Origin: Aspidiotus rigidus
Lineage: Eukaryota; Arthropoda; Insecta; Hemiptera; Diaspididae
Assembly: GCA_035079385.1 (NCBI GenBank)
Contig: JAVHKY010000034.1
Coordinates: forward strand, 3,658,001 to 3,722,000
DNA length: 64,000 nucleotides
Reading direction: 5' to 3'
A program made the position numbers and the translations under genes. Shown here piece by piece: positions 46,021 through 57,359 of the stretch (position 1 is its first letter; the number at the start of each line of letters is the position of its first letter). The notes below the pieces were generated by a model. It made no database searches. It saw nothing but the letters and a program-made list of their open reading frames with translations, and was not told the DNA's origin.

Positions 46021-46098
46021 GTGTTTCCAATTATCGTGCAGTCTTTTGCATCTTATTTCGTGTTACTCCTCTGAGTATCCTCGTCATAACTGTGGTGT

Positions 46099-48634
46099 TT
46101 TCGTTTTCAGATCTTAGATGAGAACAATATACTCCGTAGATATTTGTAAATATAAGGATAGAAGGGTGCTCTGACCCAACTCTTCGGTTGTTTCTTCTTT
46201 CTATTCCTTCGTGTTTGGTCGATTAGTTGATCCTTGGGGCTTGAGTTTGTCCTCTGGTATTCAACGAATCCAACTGTCTTGCCCTTGTGCTCCTGTAGTA
46301 AATAGCTCAGGCCTTTTCAAGATACTGAGGTACAGTTATAGAACTTTCTTTCCTCCTAATTATTTTACTGGTTTTCCTAAGTCTTCTGGATCTGTTTGAA
46401 GTTGGAGGTCAATCTCGCAAGATTCTGGAACTCTATTGCGGAAGATGCTGCTATCATAGGTGTCGATTAAGTCGTACCTCGAACCTGATTTTGCGAGCGA
46501 GAAAACAAGGTGTCGCCTTGATAATTAACGTTACGCAAGTGTAATGATGCAAAACTCGCGGTTTTGGCGTCAAACGACTTTTCACGCGTTCGTCATATCG
46601 AAGAACTGTTCAGTACAACTGACCGGATTAATTACGCTCCAAGTATCGTTTGGCGGCAAAAGAGCGGGTGCGCGAAAGATGAACTCAATTATTACAATAA
46701 TATAGAATTTCAAGTTTTTTTTCTCGTATATTAGCTACGAACGTAGGTATTTGGCGTATAAGGGCACTGACCAATCTCACGTCAGCTGATGGAAACGCGA
46801 CATGGATTAATACCTGAACGTGTTGCTCGCTGAGTTAGGAACCTGTTCTCGGTGGACGATACACTAACAATTACCCTTTGAGAAGTACATGATTGAAATA
46901 GCGTACGTTTTCACTCGCTGGAAAATATTACAGAATCGATTTTATTCTAATTTCAGATGCTTATAGTATCGGTCGGGTTCAACATTCAGCTGATTTTCAA
47001 CAACAACAATAATAATTAAGCACGCGTGCCGCATTCATCAGTTGTGCAGTGCGAGTAAGAGCAAAAAAAAACTAGATTAAAAAAACTGGAAAGACTAGGT
47101 ACACAATATCGTAGCTCGTACTCAAAGCAGATGGTCCAGTGAGGTCTCCGTATCGATATAACAGCTGCTTCATTACCATCGAGCTTTAGTTTTCTCTGTC
47201 TGAATTTACCCGTTTACCTTTTTTTTGCCGACCTCTACATTTCCCCTCCGTTCTCTCATTTTATCTTTCTGTTACGAAGTATTTAAAAAGCTGTTTTTCT
47301 AACCTATAGGTGTAACCCTATTGCCGTACACATCCAGTAATGTTCCTTTCCCTCGACGTAGTCAACATTACACTCAAAAATCCGACATTGTACTTGAAAA
47401 AATCCATTCAATAACTTTTAGTTATGTACAAATAATGTGCTGATTTTTTTCTGCCTTTACTATTATTGCTTCAATGACATGAGACGTCAACGGGAATTCG
47501 AATAGAAAAGTGAGTATGAATGAGTCGGGATGAAAACAAATTTTCAAAGACTACCCACTTTCATGTTTTTATTATTTTTTTTCCTCTTTTTCTCTCTGCC
47601 GTTGTATTTTTCTGTATTATACACTTTATCGTAACATAATAAAAATGACAAAAGGGATGACGCATCAACGTAGCGGAAAAATTCTGAAAACGTCGAGCTC
47701 GCGGACCGATGGTAGTCTTGTTTAAGAGCCGTAGCCTAATAAAATAATGTTTGTAGCCGCAAAAATATTATGAAAATAATTTCCTCCTGGATGACATCTT
47801 TTCATTGTAACGTTATTCTTTTCACAGATTGGAAAGACAACGAGTACGAAAAGTCGAATTGATTACTATAAGACGGATGGTGGAATGAAGTAATTTTTCT
47901 ATGTGCCACAGGTGTCAGAACGGTTTTCAATCCACGCTCATTGATTTATTTTTTCTCTCTTCTTAGACAAGAAAACAGCTTGTATAAATAAAACGTTTTT
48001 ATCGCGAAAGAAACAGAAATAAGATCTGAATGGAATACAATCCACGATTACTTTTCTGCGTCATTTACTTCAATTTGATTATACGTAAATATTAGATAGA
48101 AACAAAAATAAATGAGACACTATTTTCTCGGCTGGAGGCAGTTCCGCGTGGAGAGTGACTAATCCAAGAGTCTTATTTGAAGGGAGACTAGCTACCGTCG
48201 CCGTCGAGACCTTTCCTCAAATTCACTTATGATGTCCAGACTCGAAGCAATTCATATTTTCAACGTGATTGTCAATTGCGGAAAATGAAAAAGTCTCTTC
48301 TAGAATAGTGGTGGTAAGAAAAAAATTGCGATGACAATGATTTTAAATATCAGGAAGGTTTGTTCTCGCTACCGTAGTCTCGAGAATGAGTCACTAGAAA
48401 GCAATAGACTGAAAGCATGACTCAGAATATCAAAATTTAAGGAATGAGAGAGAATAGCCTCTGGACTCGGTGAGTAGATCTTTCTCAGTCAATCTGTGAG
48501 GAGAAAAAGTCTATATAAGAGCTTTTTGAAGCTGTGGTCTGAGTGAAAATTGTCGAAAGAATCGTGCTTGAAAGTTGGGAAACAAGTCATAGACGTTGGA
48601 AGATCATAAACTCGTAACAACGATGTGCAATATC
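46099..48634. other. No gene seen
   Basis: Chance frames only (up to 62 codons). 46480-47200 and 47600-48200 have CG-containing, repeat-poor sequence resembling unique regulatory DNA, but no exon could be supported. Confidence 0.4.
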
Positions 48635-49163
48635 TCTTCATAAAATTTACTTCGGAAGTTGGAGGTTCTTCCATCAACTACTTGGACCTTACTATCTCTG
48701 AAAGAGATGGAGATTATGGCAATGTATAGAAGAGACTTTGACCGATATCGTAGCTCACGACTCGTCGTTCTATCCTGTTACCCACAAAATATATGCTCTC
48801 AGTATCAACTGCTCCGCTTTCCTCTGAGTCAGCTGGTCTTTCAAAAAGAGCTACTTACTATAAAATACTTAAGTTAGACATCGACCTCATGGTCCATATA
48901 AAGATTATACGGCATCGGCAGTGTCTTCATTCCACCACCTCCCTCGCCCGCGAATTAAGCCGCGATAGTAGAAAACGCTTCCTGGGAATCTAAGTTAGGC
49001 CGTGTTCTTCGCCCTTTCGGCTTCTGCTCTGCGTTCTACAACTTCACGATAAAGGAAGGGCTTTTTCTCAGGTTGAAGGACCTTGTCCTGCGGATGGAAA
49101 AATTTGGGGTGTACAGGATAGCTTTATAAGGACTGTAATGGAGTTTCTATAGGCGAGACTAGT

Positions 49164-49393
49164 CAGTAGGTGTAAATGTGAGGTTCTGGAACGTGATGAA
49201 AGTTTGACATGTCAAGGTCATTCACCTTTCCGTTCAACAGCCCGTGAGTCCACATGTGGAGCACGTGTCAACTGGTCACGTCCTATTAACTACCACGTGT
49301 ACGTGCGGGCCGATGAGATGTTGAAAGAAAAGGTGAATGACCTTGACCTGTCAAACTTTAATCACGTCTCTGTACCTCTCATTTACACCTACT
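49164..49393. mobile_element. Foldback MITE nested in PLE copy 4
   Basis: Inverted termini of ~75 bp: cagtaggtgtaaatgtgagg (left) against gagtaggtgtaaatgagagg (reverse complement of right), then aaagtttgacatgtcaaggt against aaagtttgacaggtcaaggt. The sequence ctagt occurs on both sides (49159-49163 and 49394-49398), a candidate 5 bp TSD. It interrupts the GIY-YIG coding sequence. The interior remains weakly palindromic. Confidence 0.75.
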
Positions 49394-49689
49394 CTAGTAC
49401 CAGCTCAAAATCCACTGCCTGAAAACAGGAAGGCTTGGTCAAAAGGGAACTTAGGAGAATCGGCCTCTGCGAACTATCCAATCACCAGTGATCACGGGCA
49501 GCGGTCAGAAACACTTCTCCACAGAGAAAAGTCATACTTCAAACGGATAGCGCTCGAAAATTTTGATATAATTCGCCACTTAAGTAGCGATAACGTAAAT
49601 TCCTGACAAAGGGTTGGTTGAAATAGTTTATGACGTGATGACTCGCTAGTTCAGTTCTGATTTCGGTGGTGGTCTTGTTGTCGATAGAT

Positions 49690-49728
49690 CAGGCGCGGAT
49701 CCACGGGGGGGGATGGGGGACCCCCCCC

Positions 49729-49760
<32 letters not shown>

Positions 49761-49878
49761 CCAAAAGAACAACAAAAATTTGTAATATGGAAGAAAATGT
49801 GAAAAAAAAAAAAAAAAATCCTTTAAACTTTTTTTGGATTGTTTCCCCTCCCAAAGTGATCGTCTGGATCCGCGCCTG
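49690..49878. mobile_element. Short hAT-type MITE nested in PLE copy 4
   Basis: The termini caggcgcggatcca (49690-) and tggatccgcgcctg (-49878) are perfect inverted repeats. gatagat lies at 49683-49689 and 49878-49884, overlapping the right terminus by one base, so the TSD is 6-7 bp as read. CAGGCGCGGATCC-type ends are typical of hAT MITEs. The interior is G, C and A homopolymer runs (about 49707-49757, 49803-49818). Confidence 0.7.
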
Positions 49879-50136
49879 ATAGATTTTTGGGCAGTCGTTT
49901 TTTTCCATCGCTGGACGATGAATTTGAATCCAGAAGCGCTCGTTACTCATCTCATTATTTTTGCGGCCTTTGCAATTTCAATTTTGTTTCTTCACCCTTT
50001 GGAGTATTCTTCTGGAATCAAACGGTCTTGGTTAGATGCCAAAGTTTCCATCTTTAAGAAGAAAAGAGAAGTACCACTCTTCTCGTTCCAAAGCTATCTC
50101 GATCCTACTATTGAAAAATGAAAAGCAGGCTTACAT

Positions 50137-50560
50137 TTGCGAATTTGTGGCGGAGCAGAAAACTTTGGTAGAGCGTGTAGGATACTAGAAACAAGACGAG
50201 TGGGGCACGTACGCTACTGGCACCAACTTTTCTGCTCAAGGGCTTGCCTTGTAGTTGCACCGACTCGGTCTGCTTGTTCCACAGTAGAGTGCTTGGCTCT
50301 GCATTCAAATTGGCGGTTGGGAATCAGTTTTTTATCTTTGAGAGTTTTCATGAGACGCAGGGTGTACAGTTTCTCAAATAGCTTGGACATCGCTAGTATA
50401 AGCGGTATGGGTCGAAGTAAACTTGGTTCTTCTGGAGGCTTATCTCGTTTTGGTATCATGATTATCTTGGTCAGTTTTTCATGGCTCGGGAACTTGTCGG
50501 CGTCTCAGTACCGCTTTGTACGAGTAAGTTTGCATTACCAGTCCTCTGTGAATATGCGAG
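50137..50560 (-). pseudogene. Jockey-clade LINE reverse transcriptase fragment
   Basis: The minus-strand frame 50459-50214 reads IMIPKRDKPPEEPSLLRPI, LILAMSKLFEKLYTLRLMK, DKKLIPNRQFECRAKHSTVE, QADRV. This corresponds to the 'I.IPKPGK.P.....YRPISLL...SK..EK....RL' and 'IP..QFGFR..HST..Q..R' blocks of Jockey-like elements (reverse transcriptase motifs 1-2). The expected QFGFR is QFECR. A stop follows at 50214, and a shifted frame below it (VSYTLYQSFLLRHKF) may be the continuation. The catalytic FADD was not seen. Old fragment. Confidence 0.7.
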
Positions 50561-50689
50561 CCGAGATTCGCTCATTACCTGGCCCTTTTTTAGGATTGTG
50601 TCTTCTGCTGTTCAGGTTTTCGACCTCTTTTGGCGAAAATAGGTTGGTTTCTTTTTCCTCAGTCAGTTATGAGTCGAAGGAAGAGAATT

Positions 50690-50830
50690 AGTGGTCGATT
50701 CAGAGTGAACTTGCAATCATTTTGAGTCGATACATGATCGACATTAGGTAAAATTGATGTCGATTTTCAGTTGATTTTCGGTTTAAATAATGAGTCGATT
50801 TGGAGTCGATATGGTTCATGCATCGGATTT
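50690..50830. repeat. GTCGA-rich dispersed repeat, fourth copy
   Basis: ggtcgattcagagtgaac, ttttgagtcgatacatgatc, attgatgtcgattttcagtt, gagtcgatttggagtcgata. Same family as 16870-17060. Confidence 0.55.
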
Positions 50831-50878
50831 TGGGAAAGAAAATATCGCTAAGTTTTTTGTACTTCTGATTAATTCACG

Positions 50879-51125
50879 GGCAAGGGAGGTGGTGGAATCA
50901 AGACATTGACGTGTAATCTTCGTATACGGACCATGAGGTCGATGTCTAAGTTGATCTCATTCACTCTAGCGAAGTATTTTATAATAAGTAGTTTTTTTGA
51001 AAGGTCAACTCACTCAGAGGAATGCGGGTCCGTCGATGAAGCACCTATTTTGTGGAAAACAGGATAAAATGACGAGTGGTGGACAACAATATCGGTCGAA
51101 GTATCTTTCCTATACGAAAGGACTT
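50879..51125 (-). pseudogene. Penelope-like element copy 5, fragment
   Basis: On the minus strand: YRKDTSTDIVVHHSSFYPVF, HKIGASSTD (about 51112-51028), then PLSELTFQKK and IKYFARVNEI (about 51015-50960), DIDLMVRIRR, and STTSLAR (about 50905-50885). This corresponds to the stretch after the palm and before the nuclease, as in copies 1 and 4. One frameshift lies near 51030. Ends not defined. Confidence 0.7.
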
Positions 51126-51129
51126 TACA

Positions 51130-53050
51130 AAAACACTGTTTTGCTGAAGCCCGCGAGTGTAGAAAGGTGCCAATGGTTTGGGGGAATGCAACCAATAACT
51201 CAAGAGCATATAATTTTGTAACTTGAATAAACAGTTGTGAGACTTTCTATCGAATGTATGAAGTTGACATATGGTCATATCACTTCAACGGACTCGAGCC
51301 TGATGTCGAGAAACTAGGTACTCATTCAACGGATGACGAGCTCGCAGCGGTCGCACAATATATCCTCAAGATAAAGCAATTCTAACGTCGAATTTACATC
51401 AATAACACGCTACACGTTTTCACGAGCCCAATCTCGTTAAATACACTCAGGAGTATATTAATCTTTTCTTCATTCATACCGCAAAGAAGGAATATTGAAA
51501 AATGCGCTGCCGAGAAGATTGCAAACCGTTTTCAAGTACAAGTTGATGGTAATAATAATAATATTGATAGGTACTTCATCGCGGATTAATGATCTGCGCT
51601 TTGTAACGCCGAAACGATGTCATTTCGCCATTTATCAAATTTCTATATTGACGTGTTAATGAATACCAGAGTTGAGCGCGCGATTTTCATTCTTAAATTT
51701 TCGAGTCAACCCCTAATAGACTGCATGAAGACCCACTGCGAGCGCGTTAGCCGTAATAATGTTCCCCTAAATACTATATACTCAAATAAGACGAACCGGC
51801 GAGACGATTTTTCAACGCGTCTTTCGTCTTCTTTTTTTTTTCGTAAAAAGAAACGGGTACCCAACAATGGCGACGGCATTTTACGAAGACTAAATATCAC
51901 GCGTTTATAAATATAGTTGACTGAAAACTAATTTATCAAATTACCGCGCTACCGGTATATTTACCGATGTAAATGCAATCAAGTGAAACAGACCAACGTG
52001 CGATTATTGTTAGCGATCATGCGGATGGTACGCGCTGCAGCTCACCCGCGGAGGAGATGAAAAATTTTCGCTGAAAACCCCCATCGCGTCGAAGTCAATC
52101 ACGCGAAAGCTAGCGCATTTTTCTCCGTCTGCCGTAGCGCCCCGGCCATTATGTGTATCTGTATATACGGCCCGAGAGAAGAAAATTTTCACACACGTTA
52201 CCCAGCTGCGAAAATGATATTCCTATATTGGAATCGATTCGTTGGCTTTTCGCGCGAATGCCGAGTCTCTTCCTAATGGGACACCTTCTTAGGGACGACG
52301 ACTCGTACGTCAAATGGATGTGTATTTGTTTTTTTGTTTTTTTTTTTTTTTTGCGCTCGCAGATTGACGATATTTGTAAAATTACGCGAATATCACGTAT
52401 TAAAGGAAGCGACGATGCGGAGAAAGAGGTATAAGGAATCGGCATCGAAATACAAAATAAGGGAGAAAAGTTTTCTAGGAAAATCTCGTGGGAAATTATC
52501 TAAAAACGCTTTGTTCCCGACTTATCCGCGCTGTGTGCGCGAAGGCATGTTTTCAATCGGCCGATGAAAAATCGGGAATATGGCTATTTAATAGCTTGTA
52601 CGATATTCGGCGACTTTCAATCAATTAAATCTACAAATGCGCTCTCAATCTCATTGTAAGATTAAAGATACGCAAAAAAAAGCGGGTTGAGGATTAGAAG
52701 GAGACGTTTCGTCCTCAGTTTCATTCTTGACGAAAGTTTTGGGATTTTGAAGTGGAAGGAGAGAGGATTAATGGAGAAAGGTTGCTATCTAAGGTCAATA
52801 ATAAACGAATTGAAAGAGGAGGAGGGCAACAATCTTAAGCAGAGGAGATGAGGAACAAGAGGATGAAATTTGACTAGAAGAACGCAAGAAGGAAGAAAGG
52901 ATGGAAACAAAGGGATTTCAAAAATATGTGAACAGTCCCAATCTTGACATACGTGTGTCAAACGTGGATCCTCACATCAAACACTATCGACAAACTCTAT
53001 AGACTACATAAAACATGTTTTCAGGGGCTGCCAACCTAACGATAACTTCC
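51130..53050. other. No gene seen
   Basis: Chance frames only. 51350-52640 has mixed composition with CG-containing words and a 17-base T run near 52337-52353. No exon supported. Confidence 0.4.
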
Positions 53051-53061
53051 TGGTTTGAGCT

Positions 53062-53337
53062 GTGTTGCGCTTCTTGCTGGCGAACAGAGTTGAAACGAGA
53101 AGTACTGACGACAACCTGATTCAGATTGATGAGACCCAGTTTGTCGGACGTCAAAAAACAATCGAGGTCGTCTATTGGAAAGTGATGCGCTGGCTACCGA
53201 CAGAGATCAATATCATGCGGAATTATGACGTGAAAGTGAGTTTGGTCCACGCCAGGGTACAGATTGCCGTCCTTTCCTGGTTGAACGACGAAATAAAGCG
53301 ACCCTCCTTCCTCTCACTAAGAGGGTATCTAAAGTAA
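53062..53337 (+). other. Unrecognised frame, possible transposase scrap
   Basis: A 91-codon frame that opens on a TTG-type codon and includes LIQIDETQFVGRQK. That wording loosely recalls the first catalytic Asp region of Merlin/IS1595-type transposases (V.IDE..F..RK), but the rest does not match clearly. Followed by further open but shifted stretches to about 53630. Low confidence; could be noise. Confidence 0.15.
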
Positions 53338-53339
53338 GG

Positions 53340-54350
53340 GCTGCTATCGATTCCGACGAGCGGACTGCTTACCGAAGCTTGATCGGTCAGTACGGTACAA
53401 GTCATTTTGTTGGTGAAGACCAAACCCTTATTTGGGAGGATTTCGTGCAGTGAAACAAAGTCCTCTTTTGCGAGGATTTTCTACGTCGAGACAAAACTCT
53501 CTCATTCGGGTGGATGGAAGACGTGTAAGCCGACCTCCACGCGGTGTCTTCTGGGTAACGCTAACAGGCTTACAACTAGTTAGGTCACCCTTTAATTTGT
53601 TTGTTTGAAGGCGTACGCTAGTCGCATCCAAACATCAATATTGAAAGTCAAAAAGAAGTTCTGAGTTGAAAGCTAAACCAGGATATAAACATAATACAAT
53701 ATGTTAGATTTGAATGCCCATCTAGAGAATTTTTCTTGGGTAAGGGAAGGGTAAATTTTGGGTGAAATAACAATTTTTGGGACGGATTTATACAAAACTG
53801 ACCACTGTGGCCCACTTGACGCCTATGGCGCTGATACAAGCTTATGCTTTTCACTCGCAAAATGTTGTTGGTTGAATAAGTAGGACAGCTTTAGGACACC
53901 CGTACTTAGGCTTCCCTTGTGCTTTGCACTTGCTTGCAGCGGAGGTGGGAGCTCCCAAATGTGTTTCTTTTGTAATCGTCGTTTCATCAAATCTTTCAGT
54001 TTTCTGGTGATACCGATTTGTTTCAGGTTTTACAATTTACAAAAAGCCAAAGCTGGATGAGATCATGAATACTACCGGTATTATTGGATATTTCAACTTT
54101 GTTTTGTAAAATAAATCTCTTCATTTTATGTCCGTTGATCGTTGCTCATGACTAAGAACAGTTATTTGTTCAAAACATAGAGCTAATAAAGATTTCATAG
54201 TATGAAGTTAGCCAGATTTGTTTCTTTATCTTACATTTAAACCAAAACAGAATATTGATATAGGAACAGAGGTTGATTCATCTTGCTTGTATTTGAACAT
54301 TCTAGTGCTTTATTGTTTGGCTAAATGAGCTGAAAATACCCAAATATCAA
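53340..54350. other. No gene seen
   Basis: No supportable feature beyond chance frames. Confidence 0.4.
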
Positions 54351-54354
54351 CGAT

Positions 54355-54900
54355 AAAACAAAGACAATAACAAAAGAACAATGGACAACTCTACACTATA
54401 CTCATGATAAGCAAGAAGGAAGAGTTGCTGTACTAGCAGATTTGATTTTGCATTGCTGCGCATGCGCTGGATAGTGTGACACAAATGACATTGCATGCTT
54501 AACATGATTCTCCATCCTGTTCTTCTTTGCGCTTTGCCTTCCTGCGCTTTAAGTGATGCGCGCGTACTGCGACAATAGAACAAAGACAACTCTACACTGC
54601 ACTGTACTTTCAACCTTGCATTGCTGCGCATGCGCTGGAAAGAGTGACACAGATCATGTTGTGTTTGCTTCAGATGATCTTCTATCCTGTTCTTCTTTGC
54701 TCTTCATCTCTCTTTACGTTAAGTGATGCGCATACAGTGACAATAGGATGAAGACAACAGAAGAACAACAGACAACTTTACGGTGTACTCTCAATCATAC
54801 GTTCTGCGCATGCGCTGGACAAAATTACATGAAAGACATTGCGTTTGCTTTAGATGATTCTCTATCCTGTTCTTCTTTGCTTGTTGTCTTCCTTTGCATC
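54355..54900. repeat. Three tandem ~170-180 bp units with TGCGCATGCGC palindromes
   Basis: tgcgcatgcgc occurs at 54457-54467, 54625-54635 and 54805-54815, spaced 168 and 180 bp. Each is followed by tggaaagagtgacacagat-like text, then ctatcctgttcttctttgct and, in the first two, taagtgatgcgc. Units are diverged. Confidence 0.8.
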
Positions 54901-54989
54901 AAGGACACAATTTTCTGAATAAAAACTTTCTTTCTATGGGGACCATGATTTTCATTTATGACTTAAAAATTATTCCTGAATAACACAAA

Positions 54990-55075
54990 TAAATTATGAA
55001 AGTTTGAAAGCAATTGGTTTGGTGGTTCTTGAGATATAAGAGAACAAACAAACAAACTTTTTGTTTCATATATTG
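54990..55075. other. Possible retroelement 3' tail
   Basis: The phrase ggtggttcttgagatataag followed by agaacaaacaaacaaac resembles 3' ends of insect retroelements ('gagatatcagcgaacaaacaaac'). No coding part adjoins it. Confidence 0.3.
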
Positions 55076-55212
55076 GATTTTATGATATTTCAAAGTATAT
55101 TTCTCCCAAAATACGCCACTGGCACTACTAAGATAACGGGCAGATTACTTAGGTGGACACAAAAATCAATTTCTTTGTTCACATTTTGTTATCAAAACAA
55201 TAAGTAAGAACC

Positions 55213-55391
55213 TAGAGGTATTCTCGCTCAATGTAAACAGATTTGGAATCCAAAAAATGAAGTGGTGGTGATCGTGTGGGGGGTGGGGGGGGGTACGTTC
55301 TTTATGGACCCACCACCACTTGACTTTTTGGATTCCACATCTATTATTCCACATCTATTTACATTAGCCGAGAATATCTCTAGCGCCTTAC
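55213..55391. mobile_element. Small foldback element
   Basis: ctagaggtattctcgctcaa, tgtaaacagatttggaatcc and aaaaaatgaagtggtggtg (left) pair with the right arm 55305-55391 (reverse complement: gctagagatattctcggcta, atgtaaatagatgtggaat..., tccaaaaagtcaagtggtgg). The right arm has a short internal duplication of 'ttccacatctatt'. The loop is G-rich (about 55275-55294). Confidence 0.7.
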
Positions 55392-55399
55392 AATGAGGG

Positions 55400-57355
55400 G
55401 TGTTATATTGCAGGATGGGGAGACGACTTCAACAAATTTCTTGGTGGAGGAAATAAAGGGAGCCATTAAATAGATGGGAATGAGGAAGACTTCAGAAAAC
55501 TTTTAGTCTGATTGAACAAAGGATATGGAGTAATGATGATCGTTATGATTGAGAATGTATGTAAGAAAAGTTGTTTTCACACAATGTAAATCTTGTATTT
55601 ACAAGCAACTGACTCACGCTTTTCAGTTGCAACGAGCAAAACGAGTGGCGTCAATTGTGTTTGCATTGTTATGATTTTATCCAAAGGCTTCTAAAGAAAA
55701 GTAATTTTCTGTTGGTGCGCGAAAAATAAAGATCATATCTAGTGTTCCAGGTGATATAGAAGAAGACAAATGATCAAGCTGAAGGACGCTGGACTACGTC
55801 ACTCATCTCTTTCAAGGTTGTCTTCCCAGGGTCAAGGATTAATAATACTAGCATGGTATACTAGAAGGAGATCTCAAGATTATGGATCAATACAATACTA
55901 GTATGGTGTACTAGATTATATATTGACAGAAGAGGAGGAAGGCAATTGATCAAACTAATTAGGGGACGAGGCTACAATCCCTAACCTCGTACCTTCCTCG
56001 TACTCTCTGACCGATGGACAAACTTATGGACGCAAACCGCAGTATGAAGACCAGGCCCGAAGAAAAGTTGACTAGTCAAACAAATTTTAATAATTCAAGA
56101 AAGCAGTGAAAGTGACGAATGTCTCAGCAAGTGGTTTAAAATATCTCAAAGATGATAAAGTTAGTTAATTTGAAAATTGTACATCATTTTTGTGTACTTA
56201 GTATTTAATGTTGACATTGAAAAAAGGGGAAATTACTGCCGAAATGATGAATCCGCCTAAGAATGGTACAAATATTCTCGAATCGAAAAATTCAGTCAAT
56301 TTCGATGTGAAATTTTAAGCTGGTCCTTAATAGTGCAATTTCCTCATTATTTCTGGTTATTTACTAATGGCTATTGTTCTCCAAATCTTATTTGAACATT
56401 TGAGCTTAAGCTGCTAAGTTTGTCAGGTTACTTACTTATTACTTGTACTCATATTTGATCGAAAGTAATTGACAGAATTGTCTACCCTTTGTCAGATATT
56501 TTGCTCTTTTAATTCTCGTTGTTCAATACCTACATCAGAATAGGCTTTGATTTTGTATTATCTAAATCGTCGTTAATTGAATTTGCAAATGCACTCTCAA
56601 TCTTATTATCGTACGCGTACTTAAATGTTTACACAATCAAGAATTACCCCGAGAAGGGGACCCGTACGGGTACATTTTATATTGTGTACTGAACCTTTGT
56701 ACGTGTGCTTTTTTCTACGTCCGGCGGCTACAATCACAAATTCAGCGACCGGTCGTCGTGCGTAAAAACGTTGATCCGAGCATAACCCGAAACAACAGTT
56801 GGCGTTTTCGTTACATAATTAATTACTAGAGTGCAAACGTCGAGCCGCCCAACAGATTCGAGTTACTTCTGGTCATAAATACGTTATTCTTTTGAAATTA
56901 ATTAATTTCTTCCTATATCTTTTCTAAAAACACGCGCAGGATCAATAATCAGGCATTTACACGGTTTTTGTTATACAAATAAAGTAATGTACAACATAGA
57001 ACACATCCCCGGATGACAGGAAACTGATTATGTGACTATTATTATGTTGATGTACATACACGCAGGTATGAAAATATTATCCTCCAGTGTTTGTATTTTG
57101 TATTTTCGTTTCCAGGTGGCTGTCTGACTAAAATGCAAAGGATTGTCGGGTAACCCATAAAGTTTCAAATTTCTATATTAATAAAAGAAAGTGATATTTT
57201 ACAGAGATTGATGACACTCGGATTCACCCTGTACGGGTACGTATATAGATTTCGACTTCGACTAGAAGAATCTAATACTTCGCTTCTCTATACCATTGAT
57301 AATTGTCAGCCATTTTCGCTGAAAGACTACTCTATTTTGATATAGAAAAATATTA
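55400..57355. other. No gene seen
   Basis: Chance frames only. A small imperfect duplication of 'atactagtatggtgtactag' is at about 55846-55913. Confidence 0.4.
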
Positions 57356-57359
57356 CAAG

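Larger units (their letters stand above)
43287..46098 (+). mobile_element. Penelope-like element copy 2, including TSDs
   Basis: taactgtggtgt occurs at 43287-43298 and 46087-46098 (12 bp TSD). From the left: an extension of 38 bp (43299-43336); an inverted copy of the 3' end (about 43337-43893); the body (about 43900-45935); then 3' sequence with the stem-loop. Here the extension is on the left end, opposite to copy 1. The arms are clearly diverged from each other, so this insertion is older than copy 1. Confidence 0.88.
48635..50010 (+). pseudogene. Penelope-like element copy 4, degraded, with two nested MITEs
   Basis: Begins inside the reverse transcriptase thumb region (about 48636: FIKFTSEVGGSSINYLDL) and continues through FPLSQLVFQKELLTIKYL (about 48820), LDIDLMVHIKI, STTSLARELSRDSRK (about 48930-48975), a decayed GET-S nuclease word (about 49150), then after a MITE ENRKAWSKGNLGESA (about 49421-49465) and LLHREKSYFKRIALENFDII (about 49520-49572). 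After the second MITE, the 3' non-coding part continues to about 50010 (agaagcgctcg near 49940; ttgcggcctttgcaattt near 49960). No TSD or intact frame. Confidence 0.75.

Noticed and set aside
49204..49422. 72-codon frame across the nested MITE
   Set aside because: Entirely inside the palindromic MITE and its border; chance frame.
49651..49950. Minus-strand frame rich in Phe and Gly
   Set aside because: Translation of homopolymer runs in the hAT-type MITE.
50137..50691. 184-codon plus-strand frame
   Set aside because: Shadow of the Jockey-type reverse transcriptase fragment on the minus strand.
53062..53337. Merlin/IS1595-type transposase
   Set aside because: Only one short IDE-like phrase resembles the family; the rest does not, so it is listed as unrecognised at low confidence rather than called.
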